Origin: an uncultured Solobacterium sp. | GTDB taxonomy: Bacteria; Bacillota_I; Bacilli_A; Erysipelotrichales; Erysipelotrichaceae | Length of the DNA stretch: 64,000 nucleotides | NCBI GenBank assembly: GCA_900552125.1 | Contig: URYK01000001.1 | Coordinates: 106,380-170,379, forward strand | Reading direction: 5' to 3' | Part shown: one piece after another, positions 34,148 to 41,828 of the stretch | Numbering within the stretch: position 1 is the first letter of the stretch | Layout of the letters: each line of letters begins with the position of its first letter | The notes under the pieces: generated by a model | Told to the model about the DNA's origin: nothing | The model's input: the letters and a program-made list of their open reading frames with translations, nothing else | The model's database searches: none | Position numbers and translations under genes: made by a program

Positions 34148-34441
34148 ATGAAAATTTTAGTTGTATGTAATGCAGGGATGTCAAGTTCAATTTTAGTGAA
34201 AAAAATTATGGAGTATGCTGCAAGCATTTCAGAAGAAGCTATAGTAGAAGCACATAGCTCTGCTAGTGTAAGTGAACAAGTGGGAAAATGGGATGTTTGC
34301 CTAGTAGCTCCACAGATCATGTATGCTGTAGATGATATTAAAGGAAAATTAAATATTCCAACAGCAGCAGTCGATATGCGTGCTTATGCAATTGCGGATG
34401 GAAAAGCAGCATATGAACAAGCAAAAGCAATGAAAGGATAA
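34148..34441 (+). CDS. PTS lactose/cellobiose-family EIIB
   Basis: 97 residues. The phospho-accepting C7 sits in VVCNAGMSSSILV, and VCLVAPQI is the typical second strand. It passes phosphate from EIIA to the sugar at EIIC. It lies 19 bp after the activator gene. Confidence 0.95.
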   Translation: MKILVVCNAGMSSSILVKKIMEYAASISEEAIVEAHSSASVSEQVGKWDVCLVAPQIMYAVDDIKGKLNIPTAAVDMRAYAIADGKAAYEQAKAMKG

Positions 34442-34444
34442 TAT

Positions 34445-34780
34445 ATGGTAGATTTAGAAAAGCTAGGACAGGAAGCAATGCAGATTATTGCTTATTCTGG
34501 AGTTGCTAAATCAAATTATATAGAAGCACTTCAATTAGCAAAACGTAAGCTATATAAGGAAGCAGCTGATAAAATTCAAGAAGGCGATAATGTAATTAAA
34601 GATGCCCATGAAAGTCATATGGAGCTTTTGCAAAAAGAAGCGAGTGAAAATACTCCTCAGGTATCAATGCTTGTTTTGCATGCAGAAGATCAGTTTATGA
34701 GCTGTGAGACGATTAAGCTTATGGCATTAGAAATTATTGAACTTTATAAATGTTTAGATGAACGAAAAGAGGTAAAATAG
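34445..34780 (+). CDS. PTS lactose/cellobiose-family EIIA
   Basis: 111 residues, all-helical. The phospho-accepting H79 is in LVLHAEDQFMS, and the N-terminal AMQIIAYSGVAKSNYIEAL helix is typical. It lies 3 bp after EIIB, consistent with co-translation. Confidence 0.95.
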   Translation: MVDLEKLGQEAMQIIAYSGVAKSNYIEALQLAKRKLYKEAADKIQEGDNVIKDAHESHMELLQKEASENTPQVSMLVLHAEDQFMSCETIKLMALEIIELYKCLDERKEVK

Positions 34781-34781
34781 T

Positions 34782-35393
34782 ATGGCAAAACAGATGTATG
34801 ACCCTTGGTCTAAGATTACAACAAGAAATGGATATGCTTGTGATGAAGTTATTTCTGCATTGCAGAAATCCATTCGTCGAGGATTAGAAGAACAAGCTTG
34901 TATGTTCGCATATGAATTATATATTTCTTCTCCTCAGCTAGAAGAAAAAATGTGGAGAAGATTATTGACTATTTCTGTAGAAGATATAGGAATGGGAAAT
35001 CCTATGGCAGCTGTAGTAGTAAATGCATTATCACAAATGCGATTAAATTTCGATTATTCTGATAATGATCGTACGATTTACTTTATTCATGCAATTCGTT
35101 ACATGTGTCAAAGTGAAAAAGATCGTTCTAGTGATTTATTGAAGAATATTTGTATTAAGAGTTTTGCAATGGGAAAATTACCTGAAATACCTGATTATGC
35201 ATTAGATAAACATACACAACGCGGGCAGGCTATGGGTAGAGACTCTTTCCATTTCTTAAATGAAGCAAGTAAAGTAATTCCACAAGCAAAAGTAGAAAAT
35301 AACTATAAAGAACGCTATGCCGAAATATTAAAAGAATATGATCCGGAAAATGTAACAGATACTACATTTACTTTTAACGGGTGGCAGTTTTAA
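34782..35393 (+). CDS. Free-standing protein resembling the C-terminal domain of RarA/MgsA
   Basis: 203 residues. DEVISALQKSIRRGLEEQACMFAYELY, WRRLLTISVEDIGMGNPMAA and the spacing to AIRYMC resemble the tetramerisation/clamp-loader-like C-terminal part of the RarA (MgsA) AAA+ ATPase, in which an 'SALHKSxRG...ARR...IASEDxG' pattern is seen. No Walker motifs or ATPase domain are present. Located between EIIA and DeoD with one-base spacing and stop/start overlap (TAATG), it is part of the PTS operon. Why a recombination-factor-like fold is there is unclear; the resemblance needs confirmation. Confidence 0.6.
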   Translation: MAKQMYDPWSKITTRNGYACDEVISALQKSIRRGLEEQACMFAYELYISSPQLEEKMWRRLLTISVEDIGMGNPMAAVVVNALSQMRLNFDYSDNDRTIYFIHAIRYMCQSEKDRSSDLLKNICIKSFAMGKLPEIPDYALDKHTQRGQAMGRDSFHFLNEASKVIPQAKVENNYKERYAEILKEYDPENVTDTTFTFNGWQF

Positions 35394-36109
35394 TGGCAAC
35401 TGCTCATAATAGCGCATCTAAAGAAGATATTGCGAAAGTAGTATTAATGCCAGGAGATCCGCTACGTGCCAAATATATCGCGGAGCATTATCTGAAAAAT
35501 AGTATACAGTTTAATCAGGTACGCAATATGTTTGGATATACTGGTTATTATAAGGGGAAACGAATATCCGTTATGGGGAGTGGCATGGGATGTGCATCCA
35601 TGGGAATATATGCACATGAAATGTTTTATAAATATGATGTAGACGTAATACTGCGTGCTGGTTCATGTGGAGCATATTCAAATGAATTAGATTTACAAGA
35701 TGTTTTTGTAGTTGATAGTAGCTGGAGTCAATCAACATTTGCGCACACTTATAGCGGATATGAAGAGGATGTAGTGTATCCAGATAAAGATGTTTATTCT
35801 ACAATCATCGATTGCGCGAAAGAACATGGTGTTATTTGTAAAAAGGGAAGAATACATACAAGTGATTGCTTTTATTATAAAGTAAAAGAAGATTTATCTG
35901 AAATTCGTGATCAAAAAGGCTGTCTTGGAGTAGATATGGAAAGTTTTGCGTTATTTCATGTCGCAAAAGAGGCAAATAAAAAGTGCGCTTCTATTTTGAC
36001 TGTGAGTGATCATAGTTTAAAAAAAGAAAAGCTAAGTGCTGAAGAGAGAGAAAGAAATTTTGATCAGATGATTCAGATTGCATTGGATACTTTAGTTCAG
36101 TATGCATAA
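35393..36109 (+). CDS. deoD: DeoD-type purine nucleoside phosphorylase
   Basis: Splits purine nucleosides with phosphate to base and ribose-1-phosphate. 238 residues: MPGDPLRAKYIA, VRNMFGYTGYYKGKRISVMGSGMG, RAGSCGAY, VDMESFALF and the catalytic Asp in SDHSL. The ATG overlaps the previous stop (TAATG). Its place in a disaccharide PTS operon is unusual and may point to a nucleoside-containing substrate. Confidence 0.92.
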   Translation: MATAHNSASKEDIAKVVLMPGDPLRAKYIAEHYLKNSIQFNQVRNMFGYTGYYKGKRISVMGSGMGCASMGIYAHEMFYKYDVDVILRAGSCGAYSNELDLQDVFVVDSSWSQSTFAHTYSGYEEDVVYPDKDVYSTIIDCAKEHGVICKKGRIHTSDCFYYKVKEDLSEIRDQKGCLGVDMESFALFHVAKEANKKCASILTVSDHSLKKEKLSAEERERNFDQMIQIALDTLVQYA

Positions 36110-36122
36110 TTTCAAGTTTGAG

Positions 36123-36168
36123 AAAAGACGTGTGAAGTTCCTGTATTAGAATGAATACGTCTTTTTAT
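36123..36168 (+). terminator. Terminator after deoD
   Basis: AAAAGACGT (36123-36131) pairs with ACGTCTTTTT (36157-36166) across a long loop; a T-run follows. Confidence 0.65.
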
Positions 36169-36229
36169 TTGTGAAAATATATTTCCGGTAAGAGCTGTTT
36201 GTTATTGTGTGATATATATTAATAGTACT

Positions 36230-36280
36230 TTTCCTAATACAAAGGAAAAGTTTTATTTGAGTAATGCTTAAGAATATCAT
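36230..36280 (+). promoter_or_regulatory. Activator site and promoter of the GH4 gene
   Basis: TTTCCTAA-TACAA-AGGAAA (36230-36248), extended to 9-bp arms ACTTTTCCT/AGGAAAAGT, followed after 26 bp by TATCAT (36275-36280). It copies the layout before the PTS operon. The hairpin plus T-rich DNA could be misread as a terminator. Confidence 0.68.
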
Positions 36281-36391
36281 ATAGTAATAGCGTAGAAACA
36301 ATCAGCATTTTCATTTATGATATACGTACATTTGTATAGCGATTATGAACGAGAGTAGCATAATGTTTCCATATGGAAAGTGAGGAATATT

Positions 36392-37702
36392 ATGAAAAAG
36401 TACACAATTGCGATTATAGGTTCTGGTAGTGCCTATACACCAGGTATTGTGAATTCTCTTTTGGAACAAAGAAATCGCATACCTATCCAAAAAATTGTCT
36501 TTATTGACAATGATGAAGAACGTCTTCATATTACGGGAGACTTCATGGAGATTATGATTAAAGAGGAAGCTCCGGAGATCGAGGTCTTGATGACAACGGA
36601 TCGTGAAGAAGGATTTAAAGGGATGGATTTCCTGCTTGCACAGATTCGTACAGGGATGCTGCCACAGCGTGTAAAAGATGAAAAAATTGCGATGAAGCAT
36701 GGCGTTATTGGGCAGGAAACTTGTGGTCCAGGCGGATTTGCTTTTGCGATGCGTGAAATCCCCGCAATGATAGAAATAGCGAAAGATGTTGTGAAATATG
36801 CGCCGGATGCATGGATTATTAATTATTCAAATCCAACAGCAATCGTTGCAGAAGCAATACAAAGAGCAGTTCCAGAAGTTAAAAATATTTGTATCTGTGA
36901 TGTACCGCCTTGGCAGCAATCAGACATGGCTAAAATTATGAAAGGAAATGTTAAGGATTATTCCTACCGTTATTTTGGATTGAATCATTTAGGATGGTTT
37001 ACACATATGTATGATGCTCAAGGGGTGGATCAGCTTCCTGAGTTAAGCAAGTATGTAGAAAAAAATGGTATGTATACGGGAACAGCAACAGATGAGAGCT
37101 GGGCAAGAACGGCAAAACGTCAAAGTCAGTTTGTAAAACATTTCCCTGGAACTTTACCCGTGAGCTATTTACAGTACTATTATTATCCTGATGAAATGTT
37201 TGAAGATGAAGATATTAATTATACACGAGGAGAGTATTGTATTGATCATCGAGAAAAAGAAACTTTTGCTTTGTGCAGAGAAGGAGTAAAGAAAGGTACA
37301 GCTAAAGGAAATGATTTAAAGGATTCTATTCATGGTGATTTTATTGTGAATATTGTCAATGCCATTGTTAATAATACCAATGAGGAATTTATTATCAATG
37401 TTCCTAATGATGGAGTAATTCCTAACTTTACACAAGGAGCTATTGTGGAATGTATTGCGAGAATCAATGCCAGCGGATATCAGCCTTTAACAGTTGGGAC
37501 GATTCCAACGTTCCAAAAGGGATTGATGGAAGTTATGAAAGCATATGAAATTCTGACTGTTGAAGCTTGTTTGGAAGGTAGTTATCAAAAAGCGTTAGAG
37601 GCTTTGACATTAAATCCGATTGTTCCATCTACACATGTCGCAAAAGCTATATTAGATGATTATATAGAAGCAAACAAAGAGTATTGGCCACAATTGAAAT
37701 AA
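36392..37702 (+). CDS. Glycoside hydrolase family 4 phospho-glucosidase
   Basis: 436 residues. NAD-binding IIGSGSAYTPGIVNSLL, QETCGPGGFAFAMREIP, the metal-binding Cys169 in CDVP and His199 in LNHLGWF are GH4 hallmarks; catalysis uses NAD and Mn. It would hydrolyse the 6-phospho-disaccharide made by the PTS. The CDxP motif resembles the 'CDMP' of 6-phospho-alpha-glucosidases more than 'CNVP' of beta-types, although EIIC is of the cellobiose family. ATG 36392 follows GTGAGG. Controlled by its own copy of the PTS operator. Confidence 0.9.
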   Translation: MKKYTIAIIGSGSAYTPGIVNSLLEQRNRIPIQKIVFIDNDEERLHITGDFMEIMIKEEAPEIEVLMTTDREEGFKGMDFLLAQIRTGMLPQRVKDEKIAMKHGVIGQETCGPGGFAFAMREIPAMIEIAKDVVKYAPDAWIINYSNPTAIVAEAIQRAVPEVKNICICDVPPWQQSDMAKIMKGNVKDYSYRYFGLNHLGWFTHMYDAQGVDQLPELSKYVEKNGMYTGTATDESWARTAKRQSQFVKHFPGTLPVSYLQYYYYPDEMFEDEDINYTRGEYCIDHREKETFALCREGVKKGTAKGNDLKDSIHGDFIVNIVNAIVNNTNEEFIINVPNDGVIPNFTQGAIVECIARINASGYQPLTVGTIPTFQKGLMEVMKAYEILTVEACLEGSYQKALEALTLNPIVPSTHVAKAILDDYIEANKEYWPQLK

Positions 37703-37707
37703 AAAAC

Positions 37708-37746
37708 AAAGATACTGTAAAGAAAATCTTTATGGTATCTTTTTTA
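37708..37746 (+). terminator. Terminator after the GH4 gene
   Basis: AAAGATAC (37708-37715) pairs with GTATCTTT (37735-37742), followed by Ts. Read-through into the next gene is possible. Confidence 0.65.
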
Positions 37747-37763
37747 AAGGAAAAGGAGTGTTT

Positions 37764-38366
37764 ATGATGCTAAAAAAGCTGCTTATGGTAATACTAGGTT
37801 CGTTTATTATGGGAATAGGTATTAGCTTAACGATTGCGGTAAATTTAGGAAGCGATCCAATGACAATGTTCTGGATTGGTGTATCAAAGATGTTGCATAT
37901 TAGTGTAGGACAGGCTAATTTGTTAGTTTGTGCGATTTTATTGGTGTATGTTTTCTTTGCGGATCGAAAGCATATTCATGTCGGCAGTATTTTAAATCCA
38001 ATTGTTATTGCGTTAGTTACAGATAACATGATATTTTTGAACTTTCAGGATTATTCCTATAGTATACGTATTATAATAATGATTATCGGATTGATTATAC
38101 TTGCGTTTGGTATTGCATTTTATGCTCTTGCGGATTATGGGAAAGGAGCTTATGAAGCGGTTGTATTTACATTGTCAGAAAAAAGAAATTTATCCATTGG
38201 TGTTGTACGAACAAGTGCAGATATATTATTAGCGATTTTGGGTGTTCTTTTAGGTGCAACATTTGCCATTGGAAGTCTATTGGCAATCATATTTATGGGC
38301 ACAAGTATTCAATTATGTATTAAATTTCTGCAAAGTTTATCTAATAAGCAAAAGGTTAAGGTTTAA
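37764..38366 (+). CDS. YitT/YczE-like membrane protein
   Basis: 200 residues with five to six membrane segments. GSDPMTMFWIGVSKMLHISVGQANLLVC and the mid-protein GIAFYALADYGKGAYEAV are typical of the YczE/YyaS branch of YitT-like proteins. The function is unknown. AAGGAG precedes ATG 37764. It sits between two terminators after the GH4 gene. Confidence 0.8.
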   Translation: MMLKKLLMVILGSFIMGIGISLTIAVNLGSDPMTMFWIGVSKMLHISVGQANLLVCAILLVYVFFADRKHIHVGSILNPIVIALVTDNMIFLNFQDYSYSIRIIIMIIGLIILAFGIAFYALADYGKGAYEAVVFTLSEKRNLSIGVVRTSADILLAILGVLLGATFAIGSLLAIIFMGTSIQLCIKFLQSLSNKQKVKV

Positions 38367-38391
38367 AAAGCATCGTGAAGATGTTTTTTTT
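38366..38391 (+). terminator. Terminator after the YitT-like gene
   Basis: AAAAGCATC pairs with GATGTTTTT around GTGAA, ending in eight Ts. Confidence 0.8.
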
Positions 38392-38394
38392 ATA

Positions 38395-38458
38395 TTGACA
38401 AAGGATAAATATCAATGTATCATTGTATTAGTAGATTAATACAATGATACATTGATAT
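38395..38458 (+). promoter_or_regulatory. Strong promoter overlapped by a 22-bp perfect inverted repeat
   Basis: TTGACA (38395-38400), 17 bp, TATCAT (38418-38423). A perfect inverted repeat with 22-bp arms (38409-38430 and 38437-38458, 6-bp centre) covers the -10 and start site; its core is TTGTATTA-N6-TAATACAA, and each arm holds CAATG-N3-CATTG. This is a YtrA/GntR-type operator, and a GntR gene lies in the operon. Confidence 0.85.
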
Positions 38459-38472
38459 GAGGGAGTGATTAT

Positions 38473-39258
38473 ATGTTTCTTAAATTATGTAAGAATGAGT
38501 TAAAGAGTTCTTATCGGAGTTTTTTGGTTTTATACGCTATAATAATGATATCTGCAATATTATTAGATCTAAATGATGAAGGATTATTCTCTTCTATTAT
38601 GGCAATAATTTATATAGTAGTTCTTATTGCGTTATGTATTATGTGCATAGTAGTTATGATAAGAAATTATCATGTATCTATGTTTACTCGCAATGCATAT
38701 CTTACACATACTTTGCCGGTAAGTTCTACTCAGTTGTTACTATCAAAAGTTATTTGTAGTGCTTTTTGGTATATCATGTCTTCTATTGTCTTTATACTTT
38801 CGTTTGCATTTCTTGTTGTGAGAGCTCTTAATTTTGACTGGGAAGTTTTTTTTGATGGACTATCTAATATGATTGAAAATGGAGCATTAACAGAATTTCT
38901 TCTTTATTTAATTTTTATATTAATTTCTGCAATTGAATTTATCTCGCTTATTTACTTAGTTATGAACAGTGTACATACAAAATATATACGCAAATTTCGT
39001 TTTGTTGTAGGTATTTTACTATATATTATACTATCTTCTGTTGTCGATTATGTATTCAATGATTTGTTAATGTCTTTATTTGGCATTTATTCTACGAATT
39101 CTCTTATTACCTTTAATTATTCAATTACTGGTAATCTTATCTCATATTCTCTTGAAATGAAGGTATTCTTTTTCTCTATTGCTAAGTCACTGATCGTAAG
39201 CGCACTTTATTTCTTGGGAAGTAAATATATACTAGATCATAAGATGGAGATTGAGTAA
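38473..39258 (+). CDS. Probable ABC transporter permease (ABC-2-like)
   Basis: 261 residues, six predicted membrane segments. The N-terminal FLKLCKNELKSSYRSFLVLY and the following AYLTHTLPVSSTQLLLSKVICS (periplasm-facing loop, then helix) have the look of permeases in GntR(YtrA)-ABC operons. It presumably pairs with the ATPase at 39821. The substrate is unknown; such systems often answer to cell-wall stress. Confidence 0.75.
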   Translation: MFLKLCKNELKSSYRSFLVLYAIIMISAILLDLNDEGLFSSIMAIIYIVVLIALCIMCIVVMIRNYHVSMFTRNAYLTHTLPVSSTQLLLSKVICSAFWYIMSSIVFILSFAFLVVRALNFDWEVFFDGLSNMIENGALTEFLLYLIFILISAIEFISLIYLVMNSVHTKYIRKFRFVVGILLYIILSSVVDYVFNDLLMSLFGIYSTNSLITFNYSITGNLISYSLEMKVFFFSIAKSLIVSALYFLGSKYILDHKMEIE

Positions 39259-39455
39259 TGAATGATATTAAAGAAAAAGTTTTAGTTGTATTAATTATAT
39301 TGTTATTCTCTTTCTGGTATATATTTACAGGTTATTTATTGTTGGATTATTTTAAAGTAGGGTGGCCAATCTATCTTACGGGTGGAGTGATTTTAGTTGT
39401 CATTATTGTTTGTGTATTACAGACAATAAAGCGTATGAAAAATGGGGAATATTAA
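39258..39455 (+). CDS. Small two-helix membrane protein
   Basis: 65 residues with membrane segments at about 9-29 and 36-55 and a basic tail. Its start overlaps the previous stop by one base (TAATG), so it is a true member of the operon. No family recognised; it may be an accessory subunit of the ABC system. Confidence 0.65.
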   Translation: MNDIKEKVLVVLIILLFSFWYIFTGYLLLDYFKVGWPIYLTGGVILVVIIVCVLQTIKRMKNGEY

Positions 39456-39468
39456 AGGAGATGGTCAA

Positions 39469-39837
39469 ATGGACTTTAGTGCAAATAAACCTATCTATCT
39501 ACAAATAATGGATGAAATTAAAAGAAGAATTGTGAATGGGGAGTATAAACCTGGAGATAAAATTCCATCTGTTCGTGAGTTTGCACTTTCTTTAGGTGTC
39601 AATCCAAATACTGTACAAAGGGCTTTAAGTGAGTTAGAAAGAGACTCCTTTGTGGAAAGTGAAAGAACCATAGGTCGTTTTATCACAAGAGACGAAGGAA
39701 TTATTGAAGAATTAAAAGAAGATGTGATACGATCTAAAATAGAACAATTTGTGGAAGATATAGAGAGTTATGATTATGATGTAGAAAAAATATTAATGAT
39801 GTTAAGAGAGAGGTTGTATGATGGAAAAGCTGATTGA
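39469..39837 (+). CDS. GntR family regulator, YtrA type
   Basis: 122 residues. Winged helix PIYLQIMDEIKRRIVNGEYKPGDKIPSVREFALSLGVNPNTVQRALSELERDSFVES, with only a ~50-residue dimerisation tail, which marks the YtrA subfamily usually tied to ABC genes. AAAGGAGA precedes ATG 39469. It probably represses its operon at the 22-bp repeat at 38409-38458. Confidence 0.92.
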   Translation: MDFSANKPIYLQIMDEIKRRIVNGEYKPGDKIPSVREFALSLGVNPNTVQRALSELERDSFVESERTIGRFITRDEGIIEELKEDVIRSKIEQFVEDIESYDYDVEKILMMLRERLYDGKAD

Positions 39838-40519
39838 AATTTGTGGATTAAGTAAATCCTATGGAAAGAAAAAAGCGTTACATAATGTTGATTTATTTCT
39901 AGAAGGGGGACAAATTATTGGACTATTAGGTCCTAATGGAAGTGGAAAAACAACGTTCATCAAAATCTTAACCGGTCTTATTAAAGATTATGAAGGGATT
40001 GTGAAAATAGGAGGAAACAGCGTAGGCAAAGATACAAAAGCAATCATTTCTTATTTGCCTGATGAACCCTATTTTTCAGATTGGATGAAGGTAAAAGATG
40101 CGCTATCTGTATTTTTGGATATGTATGATGATTTTGATTTAGATCATTGTTTAACGTTAATGGATCGATTTCAGATTCATCAGAATGATCGTATAAAAAC
40201 TATGTCAAAAGGGACGAAAGAAAAATTTCAGTTAGCACTAGTAATGAGTAGAAAAGCTAAAATTTTTATCTTAGATGAACCGATTGGCGGTGTTGATCCT
40301 GCGGCAAGAGAGGTCATTTTAGATACTATTCTAGAAAGTTATACTAGTGATCAGACTATCATTATTGCGACGCATCTAATAGCAGATATTGAACGGATTT
40401 TTGGAAGTGTTATTTTTCTCAAAAATGGAGAAATTGTCTTAAATAAAGAAGTGGAGGAAATTCGTCAGGAAACAGGAAAATCAATAGATGAACTTTTCCG
40501 AGAAGAATTTCGGTATTAA
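39821..40519 (+). CDS. ABC transporter ATP-binding protein
   Basis: 232 residues: Walker A GLLGPNGSGKTT, Walker B IFILDEPIGGVDP, switch His in IIATHL. The signature is divergent (MSKGTKEKFQLALV for LSGGQ), as in YtrB-like proteins. The gene overlaps the GntR gene by 17 bp. ATG 39818 is an equal alternative start, one codon earlier. Confidence 0.92.
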   Translation: MEKLIEICGLSKSYGKKKALHNVDLFLEGGQIIGLLGPNGSGKTTFIKILTGLIKDYEGIVKIGGNSVGKDTKAIISYLPDEPYFSDWMKVKDALSVFLDMYDDFDLDHCLTLMDRFQIHQNDRIKTMSKGTKEKFQLALVMSRKAKIFILDEPIGGVDPAAREVILDTILESYTSDQTIIIATHLIADIERIFGSVIFLKNGEIVLNKEVEEIRQETGKSIDELFREEFRY

Positions 40520-40528
40520 ATGAACTAG

Positions 40529-40560
40529 CTTATTCTATCCAGTTATAGAATAAGTTTTTT
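40529..40560 (+). terminator. Terminator of the GntR-ABC operon
   Basis: CTTATTCTAT (40529-40538) pairs with ATAGAATAAG (40545-40554), followed by six Ts. Confidence 0.9.
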
Positions 40561-40628
40561 CTTTTCAAGCTAGAGAATAGGGAATATAATAAAACTGTTA
40601 GTGAATAAAATGTTAGGAGGATAACAAA

Positions 40629-41792
40629 ATGTATGATTTTGATAAAATTGTTCCAAGAAAAGGAACAGGCTGTATAAAATGGGATAAAGATTTTGATACA
40701 AATAAAGATATTCTACCTTTGTGGGTGGCAGACATGGATTTTCCTTGTAGTAAGGCAATACAGGAGGCTTTGCATAAACGTGTAGAGGAGCAGATTTATG
40801 GGTATTCCTGTGGCTTTGATGATGATTATCGTAACAGTGTAACCGGATGGTTTCAAAGACGTTTTGGATGGGAAATTGATCCTTCGTCTATTTTCTATTC
40901 AGGTGGAGTCGTACCAGCATTAGGTTATTTAATTGACATTTTAAGTGATGAAGGAGATGGAGTTTTAATTCAAACGCCGGTTTATTATCCATTTCAAAGA
41001 AAAATTCTTGCGAGTAAACGACGTGTTGTCAAAAATCCTTTGATTAATCATAATGGAAGATATGAAATAGATTTTGTAGATTTTGAAAAGAAAATGGCAG
41101 ATGAACAAGTAAAAGGTATGATTTTATGTTCTCCACATAATCCTATAGGTAGAGTATGGACAAAAGAAGAATTAAACCGTATGGTTATGATTGCGAAGAA
41201 ATATCACAAATGGATCATTAGTGATGAAATTCATTGTGATATAGTGAGAAAGGATAAAAAGCATTATCCGCTTCATACCATTGCGGAAGATTATCGAGAC
41301 GAAATTATAGTCTGTACTGCACCTAGCAAATCATTTAATCTAGCAGGACTGCAAAATAGTAATATTATTATTACAAAACCAGAGTATCAAAGAAAATGGA
41401 AGGATTATGTTATGAATCGTTTGTCCTTAACCAGCTGTAATTCTTTTGCGATAACTGCTACAAAAGCGGCTTATAATGATAGTGAAGATTGGATGGATCA
41501 GGTAAATTCATACATTGATGAGAATATAGATTATGCATATGAGTATCTGAAAAGAGAATTACCTAATGCAATTGTTTCAGATTGTGAAGGAACATATTTA
41601 CTTTGGGTAGATGTACGTAGCTATTGTAAGGACGCAAAAGAGTTAGAAAAGAAAATGCTGAGTCAAGGATTAATTCTTGATGAAGGATATTTATTTGGAG
41701 ATGAAGGAAAAGGATTTGAACGTATTAACATGGCAGCTCCTAGAAGTATTATTAAGGAAGCATTGAAATACTTTGTGAACGTATTAAGATAA
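40629..41792 (+). CDS. patB: MalY/PatB family PLP-dependent aminotransferase (cystathionine beta-lyase type)
   Basis: 387 residues, fold type I PLP enzyme. The N-terminal GTGCIKWD, LPLWVADMDFP, CSPHNPIGRVW, ISDEIHCDIV and K234 in TAPSKSFNLAG define the MalY/PatB group, which cleaves cystathionine or cysteine conjugates. GGAGG lies 8 bp upstream. It is followed closely by nadE, possibly on one transcript. Confidence 0.92.
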   Translation: MYDFDKIVPRKGTGCIKWDKDFDTNKDILPLWVADMDFPCSKAIQEALHKRVEEQIYGYSCGFDDDYRNSVTGWFQRRFGWEIDPSSIFYSGGVVPALGYLIDILSDEGDGVLIQTPVYYPFQRKILASKRRVVKNPLINHNGRYEIDFVDFEKKMADEQVKGMILCSPHNPIGRVWTKEELNRMVMIAKKYHKWIISDEIHCDIVRKDKKHYPLHTIAEDYRDEIIVCTAPSKSFNLAGLQNSNIIITKPEYQRKWKDYVMNRLSLTSCNSFAITATKAAYNDSEDWMDQVNSYIDENIDYAYEYLKRELPNAIVSDCEGTYLLWVDVRSYCKDAKELEKKMLSQGLILDEGYLFGDEGKGFERINMAAPRSIIKEALKYFVNVLR

Positions 41793-41828
41793 AAAGGTTT
41801 ATAAATAGAAAAAGAATGTGAGGAAATT

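Noticed and set aside
36227..36258. Hairpin followed by T-rich DNA, first read as a second terminator after deoD
   Set aside because: Its sequence and distance to a -10 box copy the element before the PTS operon, so an activator site is the better reading.
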